A stretch of 64,000 bases of DNA, from assembly GCA_002189035.1 (NCBI GenBank), contig NEEC01000004.1, positions 3,472,001-3,536,000 of the forward strand, given 5' to 3'. The translations under genes were made by a program, and so were the position numbers. Of this stretch, positions 33,501 to 45,138 are shown one piece after another; the first letter of the stretch is position 1, and every line of letters begins with the position of its first letter. The notes beneath the pieces are model-generated. The model ran no database searches and had not been told where the DNA came from. It worked only from the letters and a program-made list of their open reading frames with translations. The DNA is from Utricularia gibba (lineage: Eukaryota > Streptophyta > Magnoliopsida > Lamiales > Lentibulariaceae).

Positions 33501-35850
33501 CTCTTTTTTTATGATTATCAACACTAGTTGGAAAAACATCAAAATCCATTCCTATAGTAAAAAAAGGAAATCAATGATGATTAAATATTTTCAGTAATAA
33601 TTTTTCACCAAACAGAAATTTATAGCACATTCAATAATCTTGAGTAAAATCATCAAACATAAATACACACAACAAACAAATCATTCTGCAACAATAATAA
33701 TAGAATAAAAAAACTAAACCCCCATGAATAAAAATACCACATAGAATAATGAGATGCAACCAAAATTTAATGTTAAATTGCTAATGTAAAGTGGAATAAT
33801 GCAAGATTGGAAGTACAATTGAAATGTATTTACATCAATTTAATTAAAATAAAAAAAAGCTTAAGAAGGTTCAAGTTCAATCATTAAAGTAAAAATTCGA
33901 AAAAAAGTACTTAAAAAATGCACACTAATTGTAGAGGCATCAATATCCATTGTGATTATTCGTTTGAAAACCACAAAAAAAAATTGGACCAACGATCCCA
34001 CAAATCCTAGGGAAGAGTAGAAATAGATAATTCCGCTTCTTTTTCGCCACATGCTCATAAAAGCCCTAATCTGCCAATTTTTATTGAAAAAGAATTGATC
34101 CAGAAACCAGTTCCCGTTTTTTCCAGTCGGACCGGATGGCCTGATCCATTTTTTAAACCACTGAGTGAAACAATCAATTCATAATCATCCAACGAGTAGT
34201 CAGTTCTTATTATGTAAAGTGGATGCAAGCAATGATAGTCGAAATCTAGGTGAATATGCCCAAAAACCATCAATGGTCAACAATGAAGAATAAGATGATA
34301 TTTCAACAAATTATAATTCAATGGATGATTTGAGGAATAGTATTTGTTCTACTATGTGGTGAAAATATTATCACCAATATTGAAATACAACATGTAGATG
34401 AACATATTAACCAATTTGTACCGTTCGTTATTGTATTTCAAGTAATGCATTTGAATAATTTAAACTTTGATTTCATTTGATTAATATAAAGAAAATGAAA
34501 ATATTTATGTTTTTATTATTATGGTATTTTGGTTGTTTATCAAACAATTTTGTTTTATATTCTCATTGCATAACATAGCATTACTATTCCATTAAAAACT
34601 CATTCTTATTCTTAAGAAAATGAGAATATAAAGTTAATAAAGTATTCCGAATGGACCCTAAATACCAATCAAAAAATTATGTCGGGAAACTGCATCTGCT
34701 TTGGTGACTAATTGTGGTGTCCTTTGCCCTCTGCTTGTGCTGGGGGTTGAGTTAAAAAGGAAAATGGGGCGAAGGTTTGGGAGAGTTTGAAAAATAGGAT
34801 ATAAATTTATGTTCTTACTATCCACTATTTCATATAAATTGTATAAATAGGATATAAATTGTATATTTCTTTTTCATGTATTTAATTCTCAAACTTACGA
34901 ATTGCGTCAAATTACAAAATTCATCATACACCCATTTTAGATACTGGTGATTTATGTATTCGGAAAACGTCGTTTTGGGTTGCTTAGTATTTTTGAAAGT
35001 GGTATTTCAGGTAGCATGAATTTGAGTTGATGGTTGCCAAATGATAAATAAAAAAATTCTCAGCACCACAAACTTTAGTGTTCGATATCTATTATTTTTT
35101 TGATTTTTAATTAGTTGAAAAATTTCAGACATTGTAAATCAACCACTACAAATCAACATTAGCAGTACCATGGAGAATTAATAAATAAAATAATTCTCAA
35201 TATTGCAAATTAGTTTATGATGCACTTGCAGCATACAACACTTTGGGGCACCTAAAATTCATGTTCGCAATGCCTACAAGAATTAATAAATAAAATAATG
35301 CGAAACACCACAAATCAATGTTTGTGGTGCCTGAAGTTATAGCACACAATACTTTTAGACCCACACAGTACAAAGCAACAACTGGGATATTTGAAATATT
35401 GTTATATCTAATTAAGTAAAAATTACAATAATTGCCACATCAATTTATGTTGTTCGTGGGAGAATCTCATGGATGTCCTTTGTTTAACAATTTTTTTAAA
35501 AAATAATGTAAACATAATGAGAATGTAGTATAAATATCAGATTTTTAAGAAAAAAGTTTAGCTAAAAATTGAATACAAATTTTTGTAATTTATAACGGTA
35601 TCCTATAATATAAATAATACAAAAAAAATTTAAATGATGACTTTTAAGTAAAAGAATTTTTCTGGGATTTGTGTCCTTTTCGACAATGTACATTGTAACC
35701 TTGTATCTCTTTGATTCGTTTTGATAATAAGTTATGCAAACAAGGAATAACATACCTTTTATTACAAACTCATAAAAGAAATCATAGAACTTATTTCATA
35801 TTGCTCCTTCATGCACAATTATGCAGACAAGAGTAATTGACGTTGAATAC
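33501..35850. other. AT-rich intergenic stretch with possible hAT-like end and spaced repeats
   Basis: No gene supported. At 34100-34170 the minus strand reads cagtggtttaaaaaatgg then a GGCCATCCGGTCCGACTGG segment, resembling subterminal sequences of some hAT elements. The minus-strand ORFs at 33861-34058 and 34055-34273 overlap it and show no domain. At about 34990-35400 a loosely repeated unit occurs (listed separately). Confidence 0.4.
35020..35385 (+). repeat. Imperfect repeats spaced by about 100 bp
   Basis: Three related stretches: aaataaaaaaattctcagca, then aattaataaataaaataatt, then the same 15-mer core again at 35281. Each is followed by a 'caccacaaa.t' or 'attgcaaat' block. A short inverted pair (caccacaaatc...tttgtggtgcc) lies at 35310-35333. 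Confidence 0.5.
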
Positions 35851-37149
35851 TGTTAAGTGTCATTTTCTAGTTATTTATTAGGTATTATTATGTATTAATC
35901 TAGTGTTAAGTTGCTCAATTTAGGATTTATATTGATAAATATTCTATATCCTTAGAAAAATACTATTTTTCTATTTTGTATATATTTTCTGTCTTTTTTC
36001 TTACACTTTGACCGAGACATGTCAGGAGACTATCGTGGAGTGTTGCAGAAGTATTGCAGGTGGTCAGAGTCTTACTTTTCGTGCCTTGTACGCGACTTGG
36101 AACAATTATGGGTAGAAGAATTGACACTGGTCAAGGCCCATGACTTACGGCATGTCAGAGTCTGCAGCAATAATTGGATGCTAACTTGCACGCAAAGGAA
36201 AGTTGCTGGCACACACAAGACAGAAGGAATGATGAGAAGGGGATTCAATGGAGTTAATACACGTGGAGAGTGATATAAAAGCCACTTGGAGCACTAAGTT
36301 TCGGATCTTTTGAACCTTCCTTTCTAGAACTTAGAACTTTTGAGTTCTTCCTCCGAAGAAGAACACTTAGTTTCCAATTTCTGTTTTCATGGCTCTTTGT
36401 GGCTAAAACCCTTTAGTTTCTGGAAAGTAGATGAAGTTTCCTTCCAAGTCTTGAGCAATACACTCGGTTCTTCGCTGAATTTAATTCGGATTTTGCATAT
36501 TTCCACGCATCTTGTTGCAGTCTTTCTGTAACAACTCTAGTCAAGGTCCATGAGTAGTAGGCCACTCCTCGCGGATTTTGATGAAGATCAAGGTAAAGAG
36601 CACCAACTCCAACCCTACCGGTTCGAGGGAAGTAGCGGATTGTTTGTGGCCTAGGTACCGGGACAGTGAACAGGTTGTGACCTTGGACCTGCCACTGGCC
36701 ATTAGCAACAGCTAGGCACACGTGCACAATTCAGTTTTGAAGGCAATCAAAGGCAATCCTCTTGTCTTCCTAATCGTCCAAGGGGGAATCACATGAGGCT
36801 ATTCCCGTGCCTCCTTGTCAATCAGAGTGTAAGGGAGAGTTGGCTATTCCTTGCTCTTATAACCAGCTATTCGGAAGAAATCAGTGAAAACCGAGGCAAG
36901 GATGGATAAAGGAAGGAGATGGAATCTCATTCCTAGGAACTGCGTACTGTAGTCAAGGCCCATCACTTAGGTTGTAACTTTTATTTCTGCATCTTAAAAA
37001 CCCCCTTTTGCAAAACCGTGATATTTTGTGAAAGTTTCTTACAAACACTTTCACGAAAAACAACTCCCTGAGATCGATACTGGTACTACGCTTTTTGTGT
37101 TTTACGTTTTATAAATATTTAAAATTTGTTGAGGAAACGACACGCAACA
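35851..37149 (+). repeat. Solo LTR-A copy 4 with perfect target duplication
   Basis: A 1299-bp LTR from TGTTAAGTGTCATTTTCTAG to GACACGCAACA. It is flanked by AATAC on both sides (35846-35850 and 37150-37154). It is the best-preserved copy and defines the family's ends. A TATA box (gatataaaagcc, tataaaa at 36274-36280) lies where the U3/R promoter is expected. Confidence 0.95.
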
Positions 37150-38740
37150 AATACCTTTAAAATTTTGCACATGCACTTGAATGTTATCACTATCCATTTT
37201 AATGAAATATCCTAAGTACAAATAAATCAATATTTTTCTCAAATCACAAGGATAAGAATTGGTACTTTTCATCTCATAAATCCTAATAAGACCACATTGT
37301 AAAAAGACTACAATATATATGCATAATATGAAATCCAAAATTATAATTAAATATCAATTAACATGATTTTGTAAAAGTAGCAGGCCGACATGATTTTAGA
37401 CTTTGAACAAATTCAGTCGCATTCCTACGGCCACAAAGTTATCGGGACCAATTGAAGGCCTATGGATGGAATGGGGTAGTTAGCGTTCTAGCATCTTGCA
37501 TATTGTGAGGAACTAGTGAGACCCCCTCAGGCCACATTCCTTAGTTTCGGCTAACTTACTAAAAAAAAAAATGTCAGGCCCCCCATTATACTAGCTCATA
37601 GCTTTACCTCTACCTTCTAGAATTGGCCATCTTCCCAAATAGGAAAGAAGGTCTCTCGTAAATCATGTCTTTCACTAATTGGGATATTACTGAAGTCCAG
37701 AAATAGCGCAACTTGACACAGAAAATGAAAATGAATCAAAGAAAGGCATCCCCCGCTGCTTCTCTTTTGAAAGCCTTAACCACTAAAGAAGAGACTTGCG
37801 AGCCTCTCTTATTTAGGGATATTCCTTATTTAAAAACTGAAATAAACAAAAAAACAGAACTAAAATGATAGATCTTGAGTAAAAAGAATGTTCTTAGTAA
37901 TGGAATCCAATTTCATGTTTATCTTGGTCTCCACCGTGTCTCTATTTTCTTTCAAATAAACAATTATAAGACTAAATAACTACCTGTACTTGTATTCTTA
38001 TACACGAATGATGAAGCAATTAAGAGAAAAAAGCCTTCCATTCCCTTCCAACCAAATTCTACACGTGTTAGAGTGTTTTCAATAATGAAATGATATAGAT
38101 ATGAGGTTACTATTTATTCACTTAATAAAGTACCTTAGTTATAGACAAATCATTACCTCTACTAACCCAAATGATTAAGAGAGACTCTTTTTCATCTTAC
38201 TTTGAATCAAAATCTGTAAGTACACTTGAACCTTAACAAGCAGATGTTGCAAAATCAATACAACTTGTAGACATAGAAATATGTGAAACATGAAATAAAT
38301 CTAGAGATATGTGACATTTGTACTCAAAATGTCAAACAAAACTCAATTCAACCTAGAAATAAGTTGCCTAGCTCTGAGTGACAATTGCAAAGTGGGAATC
38401 CAAAATGAAATCAAGTTCACTCCCTCCTCCGACAAATGGAGAAACGAAGAATAAACGCTGGTTTCCAATTACTTTTTTAAGTTCTAAAAGTGGTCCCCTT
38501 TGACAAATGTCACAAAAGTGTCGAACACCCTGTCACCTCCCATCAATTCCCATTCCCAAGAAACTTGAAGCATAAAAGAAAAGTGTTCATGCTTGTTCTT
38601 CTTACCTGGGTCAAATTTTATCATATTTGTGATATTTTCAATATTAGGCTAAGTGATTATACAAATTAGAATAGTAAAATGCCTAAATTAATATTAGTGA
38701 ATTTATTTTCAGTAAAAATATGATTTGGGCCCATTTTATT
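37150..38740. other. Intergenic; includes a candidate organelle-derived insert
   Basis: 37380-37860 is GC-richer than its neighbours and reads unlike the local transposons (for example ggccacattccttagtttcg and cccccgctgcttctcttttg). It looks like plant mitochondrial DNA by style only. The rest is AT-rich with no gene. Confidence 0.35.
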
Positions 38741-40544
38741 TTAATCCAAAGGCTGGGTGATATTATTATTATTCCAAAGCCAAGTACGTCCACCCCATTT
38801 GGGCTGGACTGCATAATCTGACCAATCTACAAAATCATTATTAGTCCTTAGGTAAAATGAGGATTGTATATCTGCATGTGCACAGGGGAGATGAGAGAAT
38901 CTGGCAGAAAAGAAGGAAGTGAGCCTTGTCATGGCATGCATGGGAGATGAGAGGTAGGAGTGAGTGGAGAGAGAAGAGAGAATTCTGCATATTGGAGATA
39001 TTTTTTGACAATTTTTCAAACAACCTTCAACAAAGAAGATGAAGGAAGTAAGTTCCAGTGTGACACTAGAACTAATATCCAATATCCAGAACAGTGCAAA
39101 GACTATGTCCAACAATAGAGAAGCTCGAGAAACGGCAATGAGAAGACACAAGAGCAAGAACTAAATTGGAGCATTAAGCAATCTTTTTACTTTCCTGTAC
39201 AACTTAATTTCTTCATTTGACTTCATGAACTTGCGTACTTTTTTTACATTTCATGTTTGAATGTCTTCATCTATTTATCATGTTTACTTTATCATTTTCG
39301 TTACTATTTTCATGTGCAAACCTAAAATGAGAAAATTGAAGATGCTTTTAATCCATTCCAACATAGTTTAATCTCAAATTAAGTTAAATGACCAATATGT
39401 GTTGCATGCAATGCTGATTTACAAGTTTGTTCTCAGTTTTTTAGTTTAGAAGCCAGCCAAAGAATTTTTTTTAATTTAGAGTAGAAAGCCACTTCCAAAT
39501 AAACACCCTATTTAATCCAATTTATGCATAGGAACAACAACTAAAAACTATTTGTTCTCTATGAATCAACTTGCACTTATTACTACTCCATTAGTGTTGT
39601 GGCTAGCAATCGGTATTGCGAAGAGGATCAGTTAATGTAAATTGGATTTATATGGGTTTTGATCTATGGATACTGCAAGCATCATGTTCGGCAAATCAAA
39701 GAGGCTGAATGATGGCCCATGAAATCAATAAGTGCCATGTGGAGGTAACCATAGAAGAAATGTACAAATCGGCTAAGAGTGGGATGTCAGAATCAGTTTT
39801 TCTCAGATAATATCAATTGAGAAAAAGGAAAATAGCCTTTTTCAAATTCTTTTTCTATATGAATTGATTATGCTTTTGATTCTATTATTCTCCCAATTCC
39901 ACCATGAATTAAATAAATCATGGTTGAAAAATGAATTTTGAGTCACATGGCGCTTTACCTAATCAGATAAAAAAATATCAATAAAATCAATTTTATCTAC
40001 TACTACTAGTTGTATTAGAAAAATGGTCAAAACTATGTAAAAAATTTGATCATTATACATATTTTTTTTAATTGAATGAGTGTGAGAAAAATATGAGATG
40101 ACCACTTTGCTGAATGATCCAACAAAAAGTGGCTAAAGAGAACTTGGTGGAAGTGGATTACATGGATAAGGCAAGCACAACTAAAGATGTTGCAAGGTTT
40201 TTCGAGTTTAAACTGAACACAAGAAAGAGTCCAATCGTTTGTCTCTATACAGCTCAGATGTGGATGTTTTCATTCAAAGCTTGGAGTCTGAAGGGTCAAA
40301 TATACAGAACAAAAAGAAGGACCAACCAAAAAACGAAGTAAAAGTGAATAACAACACTAACCAATCCTTAGGGATTCATGAAAGCTCTATGGAACAGAAC
40401 GATAGCTCTTGGAAGAATACAAGGGCAAAAGGAACCATTATGATAGGTAAAGTGCCTTGATGTCTATAGTTAGAAGTAATTCGACTTTTGCTTCTTGTCC
40501 GTTCACTAGTTGCAAAGTTCAATTTTATGATAAAAGAGTGCAAC
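38741..40544. other. Unassigned region with two small open frames
   Basis: A 41-codon plus-strand frame at 39039-39164 (starts MKEVSSSVTLEL, ends RRHKSKN) and a 73-codon frame at 40239-40460 (SLYSSDVDVFIQSLESEG) are open. They show no domain I know and may be exon remnants of a retrotransposon or host gene. Neither is strong enough to call as a gene. Confidence 0.3.
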
Positions 40545-40840
40545 TGTTAGGTTCTTAGATTTCAAACAAGTGATAGGCCTCAGTTTCAGTAGAGGATAAT
40601 GAAATGAATTAAGAACAGAACTAACGAGGTCTCAACAAAAAGGGGGAAGCAGGGAAAATAGAAATGGAACAAGAGGCGGCCTCTAGGCGCTGCTCCTCCA
40701 AGCCTTCGGGCTTTGTTCTGAGTTCTTCCCTACTAAAGCAGTGGCAGCAGGGTGTCTTCCTTTAGTTGACAAAAATTGGGTTGGGCTTGCCTCTTCTCTG
40801 ATAGGTAAGGGGCTCGGTCCAAGGGTTGAGGTCCATATTA
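40545..40840 (-). repeat. 3' LTR of the chromovirus
   Basis: Plus strand TGTTAGGTTCTTAG...TCCATATTA; the expected terminal CA has mutated to TA. The reverse complement of a polypurine tract (accccttgg) follows at 40841, fixing this as the 3' LTR of a minus-strand element. Confidence 0.9.
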
Positions 40841-41413
40841 ACCCCTTGGTGCCTCAAATGTGAAGCAGCGGCGTCCACAAAGGATGGGAAGGAGTTAAGG
40901 AACACTAAGATATGCTCCCACGTGGTTTCTTGGGTGGGATATCCCCTCCACTACACCAAGAGTGAAGTCTGGAAGCCTTGGCGCCGGGCATCTAGAATGG
41001 CTTCTAGGAAAAAGACATCAGGGGCGTTCATCGGAGGTGAGGCTTCGGGAGGTGTACCTGAAAAATTCTTCAGCAAAGAAACATGAAAAACAGGGTGAAT
41101 GCGACTGCTAGGAGGTAATTGAAGTCGATAGGCAGCAGCACCGATGTGTTTCTCCACTTGGAAGGGGCCATGGAAGCGAGGGCCTAATTTTGATGGAGCT
41201 TGCTCTCTAACAGTCACTTGGCGGAGGTGGCGAAGACGGAGCCAGACCTAGTCTCCGAGCGCAAAAGTGACAGCACGGTGATGTTGATCATGGTAAGCTT
41301 TCATTCGCTCCTGGGCTGCCTTAAGATGGTCTCGTAGGGTGATTAACATGTTAGATCTCCTATGCACCAACGTATCCAAGTCGATAGAGGTAGCTTCAGC
41401 AGGATGATACTGT
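40841..41413 (-). pseudogene. Chromovirus integrase C-terminus and chromodomain
   Basis: Minus strand: KLGPRFHGPFQVEKHIGAAA, then YRLQLPPSSRIHPVFHVS (the GPY/F-type module), then AILDARRQGFQTSLLV, a stop and WRGYPTQETTWEH. The last part is the chromodomain, which is known to steer such integrases to heterochromatin. One stop interrupts it. Confidence 0.85.
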
Positions 41414-41960
41414 CAAATGGTTGGGGGAGGCCTTCCATAGACAGCTTCAAAGAGGGAAATGCGGATGGAGGAGTGGTAGTTGGAGTTGTATGCATATTCT
41501 ACCCAAGATAACCATGAGTACCAATCATGTGGGTGATGGCCAGAAGAGTTCTTGCCAGAATTGACTAGTGAAAATGGGATCCCGGTCGCTGATAATGTCT
41601 TGAGGAACACCGTGTAGTTTAAAAACATTATTAAAGAAGGCCCTGGCTGCCTTCTTAGCTGTAAGAGCTCGCCTCAAGGGAATAAAATGAGCATATTTTG
41701 AGAGCCTATCAATCACCACCATAATTGTAGAATAACCTTGAGACTGCGGTAGTGCCACAATGAAATCCATAGATAAGCTTGACCAGATTGAAGAGGGAAT
41801 AGGAAGGGGTTGTAGGAGATCGGCAAGTTGTAAAGTTTCAACCTTATTCCTTTGGCAGTTGATGCATGCTTTAACAACCTCAATCACAGTCCTCTTCATG
41901 CCACACCAATAATAGTCCTGTTTGAGCCTCTAAAGTGTCTTGCTAATACCCTCGTGATAT
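41414..41960 (-). pseudogene. Chromovirus integrase core
   Basis: Minus strand: zinc-binding end KACINCQRNKVE, then LSMDFIVALPQSQGYSTIMV (first Asp), VIDRLSKYAHFIPL, and IISDRDPIFTSQFWQELF (second Asp). After a frameshift comes SWVEYAYNSNYHSSIRISLFEAVYGRPP. The segment that should carry the catalytic Glu (STAYHPQTDGQTE type) appears deleted at the frameshift near 41530. Confidence 0.85.
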
Positions 41961-41963
41961 AAG

Positions 41964-43230
41964 TTATGCACCTGAGACACCAAGGTAGGAATTAATTCTG
42001 ATTGAACTAACTTTCAATGGGGCACATTCTGAAACTGAGAGATGAAATCTAGGTATCTCTGTTGTTCTTCTCATGCCAACTGTAAAACATCGGGAATAAT
42101 GAGAGAGAGTGTAGCAGCGCTCGGGAACACCACACTTCCGAGATAGGGCGTCAGCCACCCTGTTGGTTTTTTCGGCTTTGTATTCGATGGTGAAGGAGTA
42201 CCCCATGAGTTTGGCCACCCAATGTTGCTGCAGTAGCGTATACAACTACTAATCAAGGAGATACTTCAGAGGGCAATGATTGGTTCACACAATAAATGTT
42301 GTCCCCAGGAGATATGATCGCCATTGGTGGACTGCTTTTGCAAGGGCAATGAGCTCCTTCTCGTAGGCTGGTAACCGTCGCTGGCTTAATAACGAATGCC
42401 TAAATATTGGATGGTCATCTTGCATTAAGACAGCCCCTAGTCCAGTGTTTGATGTATCACACTCAATAACGAATGCCTAAATAAAATCAGGAAGTGTTAA
42501 GATAGGTGTCGTAACAAGAAGCTCCTTCAATCGTGAGAAGGCTTGAGTTGCCTCCGGGACTCCAAACAAAACTGTTTCGGCGTAGCAATGCTGTGAGAGG
42601 GGCCGTCATTAGACCATAGTCTTTGATGAAACTCCAATAATAGCTGGCCACACCGAGGAATGATTTTAGTTTGGTTGGGTCTTGGGGAAACGCCCATGAT
42701 CTAACCGCTTCTAGCTTGGCAAGATCTGTCTCAACACCTCTAGCAAAAACAATATGTCCCAAATATTTTACCTCAAACTTCAAGAAAGAACACTTCGGGC
42801 CTTTCAGATAAAGCTGGCTTTCCTTCAATCGTTGGAACACTATCTCTAAGTGTGTCAGGTGCTCCGAGAAGGTAAGACTGTACACGAGAATGTCGTCAAA
42901 GTAGACCAGGGCAAACTTCCTCATCATGTCATGGAATACTTCATTCATCAGCCATTGGAAGGTGGAGGGTGCGTTAACTAAATCATAAGGCATCACAAGA
43001 TACTCAAAATGTCCAGCATGAGTACATATGGCAATCTTCTCAATAGAATCATGTGCCATTCGGACTTGGTTGAATCCTATACAGAGATCAAGTTTGGAGA
43101 AATACTTCGTTCCCCCAAGCTCTTCCAAGAGTTATTCAATAATGGGGATAGGGAATTTGACCAAGACAGTGAAGCAAACGGGGAGGAGGAAGGTCTGATG
43201 ATTCCCTTGGTTATCATTTCTTGACATTGT
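41964..43230 (-). pseudogene. Chromovirus reverse transcriptase and RNase H
   Basis: The 213-codon frame 43128-42487 holds KYFSKLDLCIGFNQVRM, YDLVNAPSTFQWLMNEVF and the catalytic YFDDILVYS, followed by YLGHIV and the connection domain FLGVASYYWSFIKDYG. RNase H pieces follow in other frames (QHWVAKLMGYSFTIEYK, RVADALSRK). Several conserved residues are changed and stops separate the domains. Confidence 0.9.
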
Positions 43231-43559
43231 TTGTCAATTTCCAACTTCATGTGGTAAGTAGTCCGATAAGGTCGGAGGGCTACTAGTGAGGCTCCAGGTT
43301 CAATGAGGATCCAGTGGTCACAAGCACATGAAGGGGGCAGTGTCTTAGGCTTTTGGAAAATATGATCATACTATTGCACCAATTCAGTGATGAGATTTAG
43401 GGAGAAACAAGAGGGCTTTGGGGGGATTTTGCCGAATGCCCATAAGTGTGTACTTCTTTCGTCATCTGCTTGGTTTGAAAGTTCAAGGTCACTTCCCCAA
43501 GCTTCATCAGCCACTTAATGTCATAATGTAGTTTGCCAATAACTGAGGAATCATATTTC

Positions 43560-44838
43560 TCCTAGAACTCTCCTAATTGTAGGTTGACGTCTTCCACTCC
43601 CTCAGAGGAGGTGATTTTGGTTTCCTCGGTGGCCAGCCGAATAGAATGCCTTGTTCTGGGTAAGATGTTAAGACCCAGGGCAGCAGTGGTTTCCCGCTTG
43701 ATGAAGTTATGAGTGCTGCCCGTATCCATGAGGATGAAGACCATGTGGTTGTTAATATTTCCTTCAACAACTAGTTGTTTAGGTTCAACAGTGCCAATTC
43801 TGGGGCCGACAACCGCATTAATTGATAATAGCGGCTCTTCCTCCACGATCTCGACTTCAGCAGGGGGTTCATCATATACTATGATATAGAAATGTTGTTT
43901 ACATTGGTGACCAGGATGGCATTACTCATCACAGTGGAAGCATAAATTGAGTCGATGGCGTTCAGCAACTTCTTTGCTCGACATCTTCCTTTTAACCGGC
44001 AATTCAGGGGGAGGAGTGGCCCGAGAGAGTGGTTTCTTGGTAGATTTCTCCACAGGGCATGATTGAGAGACCTCAGGCTAATGCCATCGCTTCATTTAGA
44101 GATGTGGGTTTTAGACGTCCCACTTCTTTACATAACGGTTCCAGTAAGCCATGGATATAGACTTTCATGAGATCGGATTCGTCGACGGAGCTCATGAGAG
44201 ATGCTGTCTTCTCAAAGGATAAATTATAGGTATTCAAGTCACCCGAACGATTCTGGATTTGTAGGAGATCCCTTAACTCTAAAGAAGCAGTAGCGTCGGA
44301 AAAACGTTGGATGCAAGCACTTTGGAATTCTGACCAGGAGACATTGGGGTTGTGGCGCGAGAGCATCATATACCATGCCTGTGTCCTGCCTGATAAATGA
44401 CAGGGGATATACGCCATTTTGCATTGCTCTGGGATCTCATGGAGTTGAAAGATGAAATCACGACTTAGCTAAGAGATAGGGTCAGAGGTTCCGTCAAAAT
44501 CAGGGAGCTCCACTTTTTCCTGGGCAATAGGGACGGTAGTGTTAGCAAGGGAGGGGCTCCTGCTTGGGGAATGACATTTCCGGCCAGCATACTAGTGAAA
44601 GAGAGAGGGGGTCGGGTGAGGGTTGAGTCTGTTGGACCATAATCATCTTCAACTTTGCCGACATGTCAGCCATTAAAGCTCTCAAGACCGATGAGCTTTT
44701 TTCAACGCGAGTCTCAAGATCATTCAGACGCCCACCCAGTTGTCGGATGATAGTTGCCTCATCAGAAACAGTAACACCATCGTGTGTGTGCACCATAGTG
44801 TAGTTTCTAGATGAGTGTCCTTCCTCTAGTGCCAATGA
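43560..44838 (-). pseudogene. Chromovirus gag and protease
   Basis: Minus strand: a coiled-coil N-terminus (LGGRLNDLETRVEK), then the gag core CHLSGRTQAWYMMLSRHNPN, FQSACIQRFSDATASLELRD and YIHGLLEPLCKEV. A decayed CCHC knuckle follows (HPGHQCKQH). Last is the protease with FILMDTGSTHNFI (catalytic DTGS). At least two frame changes separate gag from protease. Confidence 0.88.
44820..44838 (-). promoter_or_regulatory. Chromovirus primer-binding site (degenerate)
   Basis: Next to the 5' LTR the minus strand reads tcattggcactagaggaag. The core TGGCACTAGAGG resembles TGGTATCAGAGC, the initiator Met-tRNA site, at 8 of 12 positions. Confidence 0.6.
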
Positions 44839-45133
44839 TGTTAGGTTCTTAGATTACGAACGAGTGATAGGCCCCAGTTTCAATAGAGGATAAAGAAACG
44901 AGTTAAGAACAGAGCTAACGAGGTCTCAACAAAAAGGGGAAGCAGGGAAAATAGAAATGGAATAGGAGGCGGCCTCCAGGCGCTGCTCCTCCAAGCCTCC
45001 GGGCTCTGTTCTGAGTTCTTCCCTACCGAAGTAGTGGCAATAGGGTGTCTTACTTTAGTTGACACCAATTGGGTTGGGCTTGCCTCTTCTCTGATAGGTA
45101 AGGGGCTCAGTTCGAGGGTTGAGGTTCATATCA
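44839..45133 (-). repeat. 5' LTR of the chromovirus
   Basis: Partner of 40545-40840, from TGTTAGGTTCTTAG to TTCATATCA on the plus strand. It is followed by the target duplication GCAAC. Confidence 0.9.
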
Positions 45134-45138
45134 GCAAC

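Larger units (their letters stand above)
40545..45133 (-). mobile_element. Nearly full-length chromovirus (Ty3/gypsy), 4.6 kb
   Basis: A complete element with two about 295-bp LTRs, a primer-binding site, gag, pol, a C-terminal chromodomain and polypurine tract, all on the minus strand. The target duplication GCAAC is perfect (40540-40544 and 45134-45138). The small size and short LTRs suggest the Reina clade (inference). The LTRs differ at roughly 28 of 296 positions by hand count, mostly transitions, so it is not recent. Frameshifts and stops disrupt both gag and pol. Confidence 0.92.

Noticed and set aside
36413-36727. 104-codon minus-strand ORF
   Set aside because: Antisense to LTR-A copy 4, with no domain.
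38741-39157. 138-codon minus-strand ORF
   Set aside because: No recognisable domain, low-complexity Ser/Leu-rich content and no splice or promoter context.
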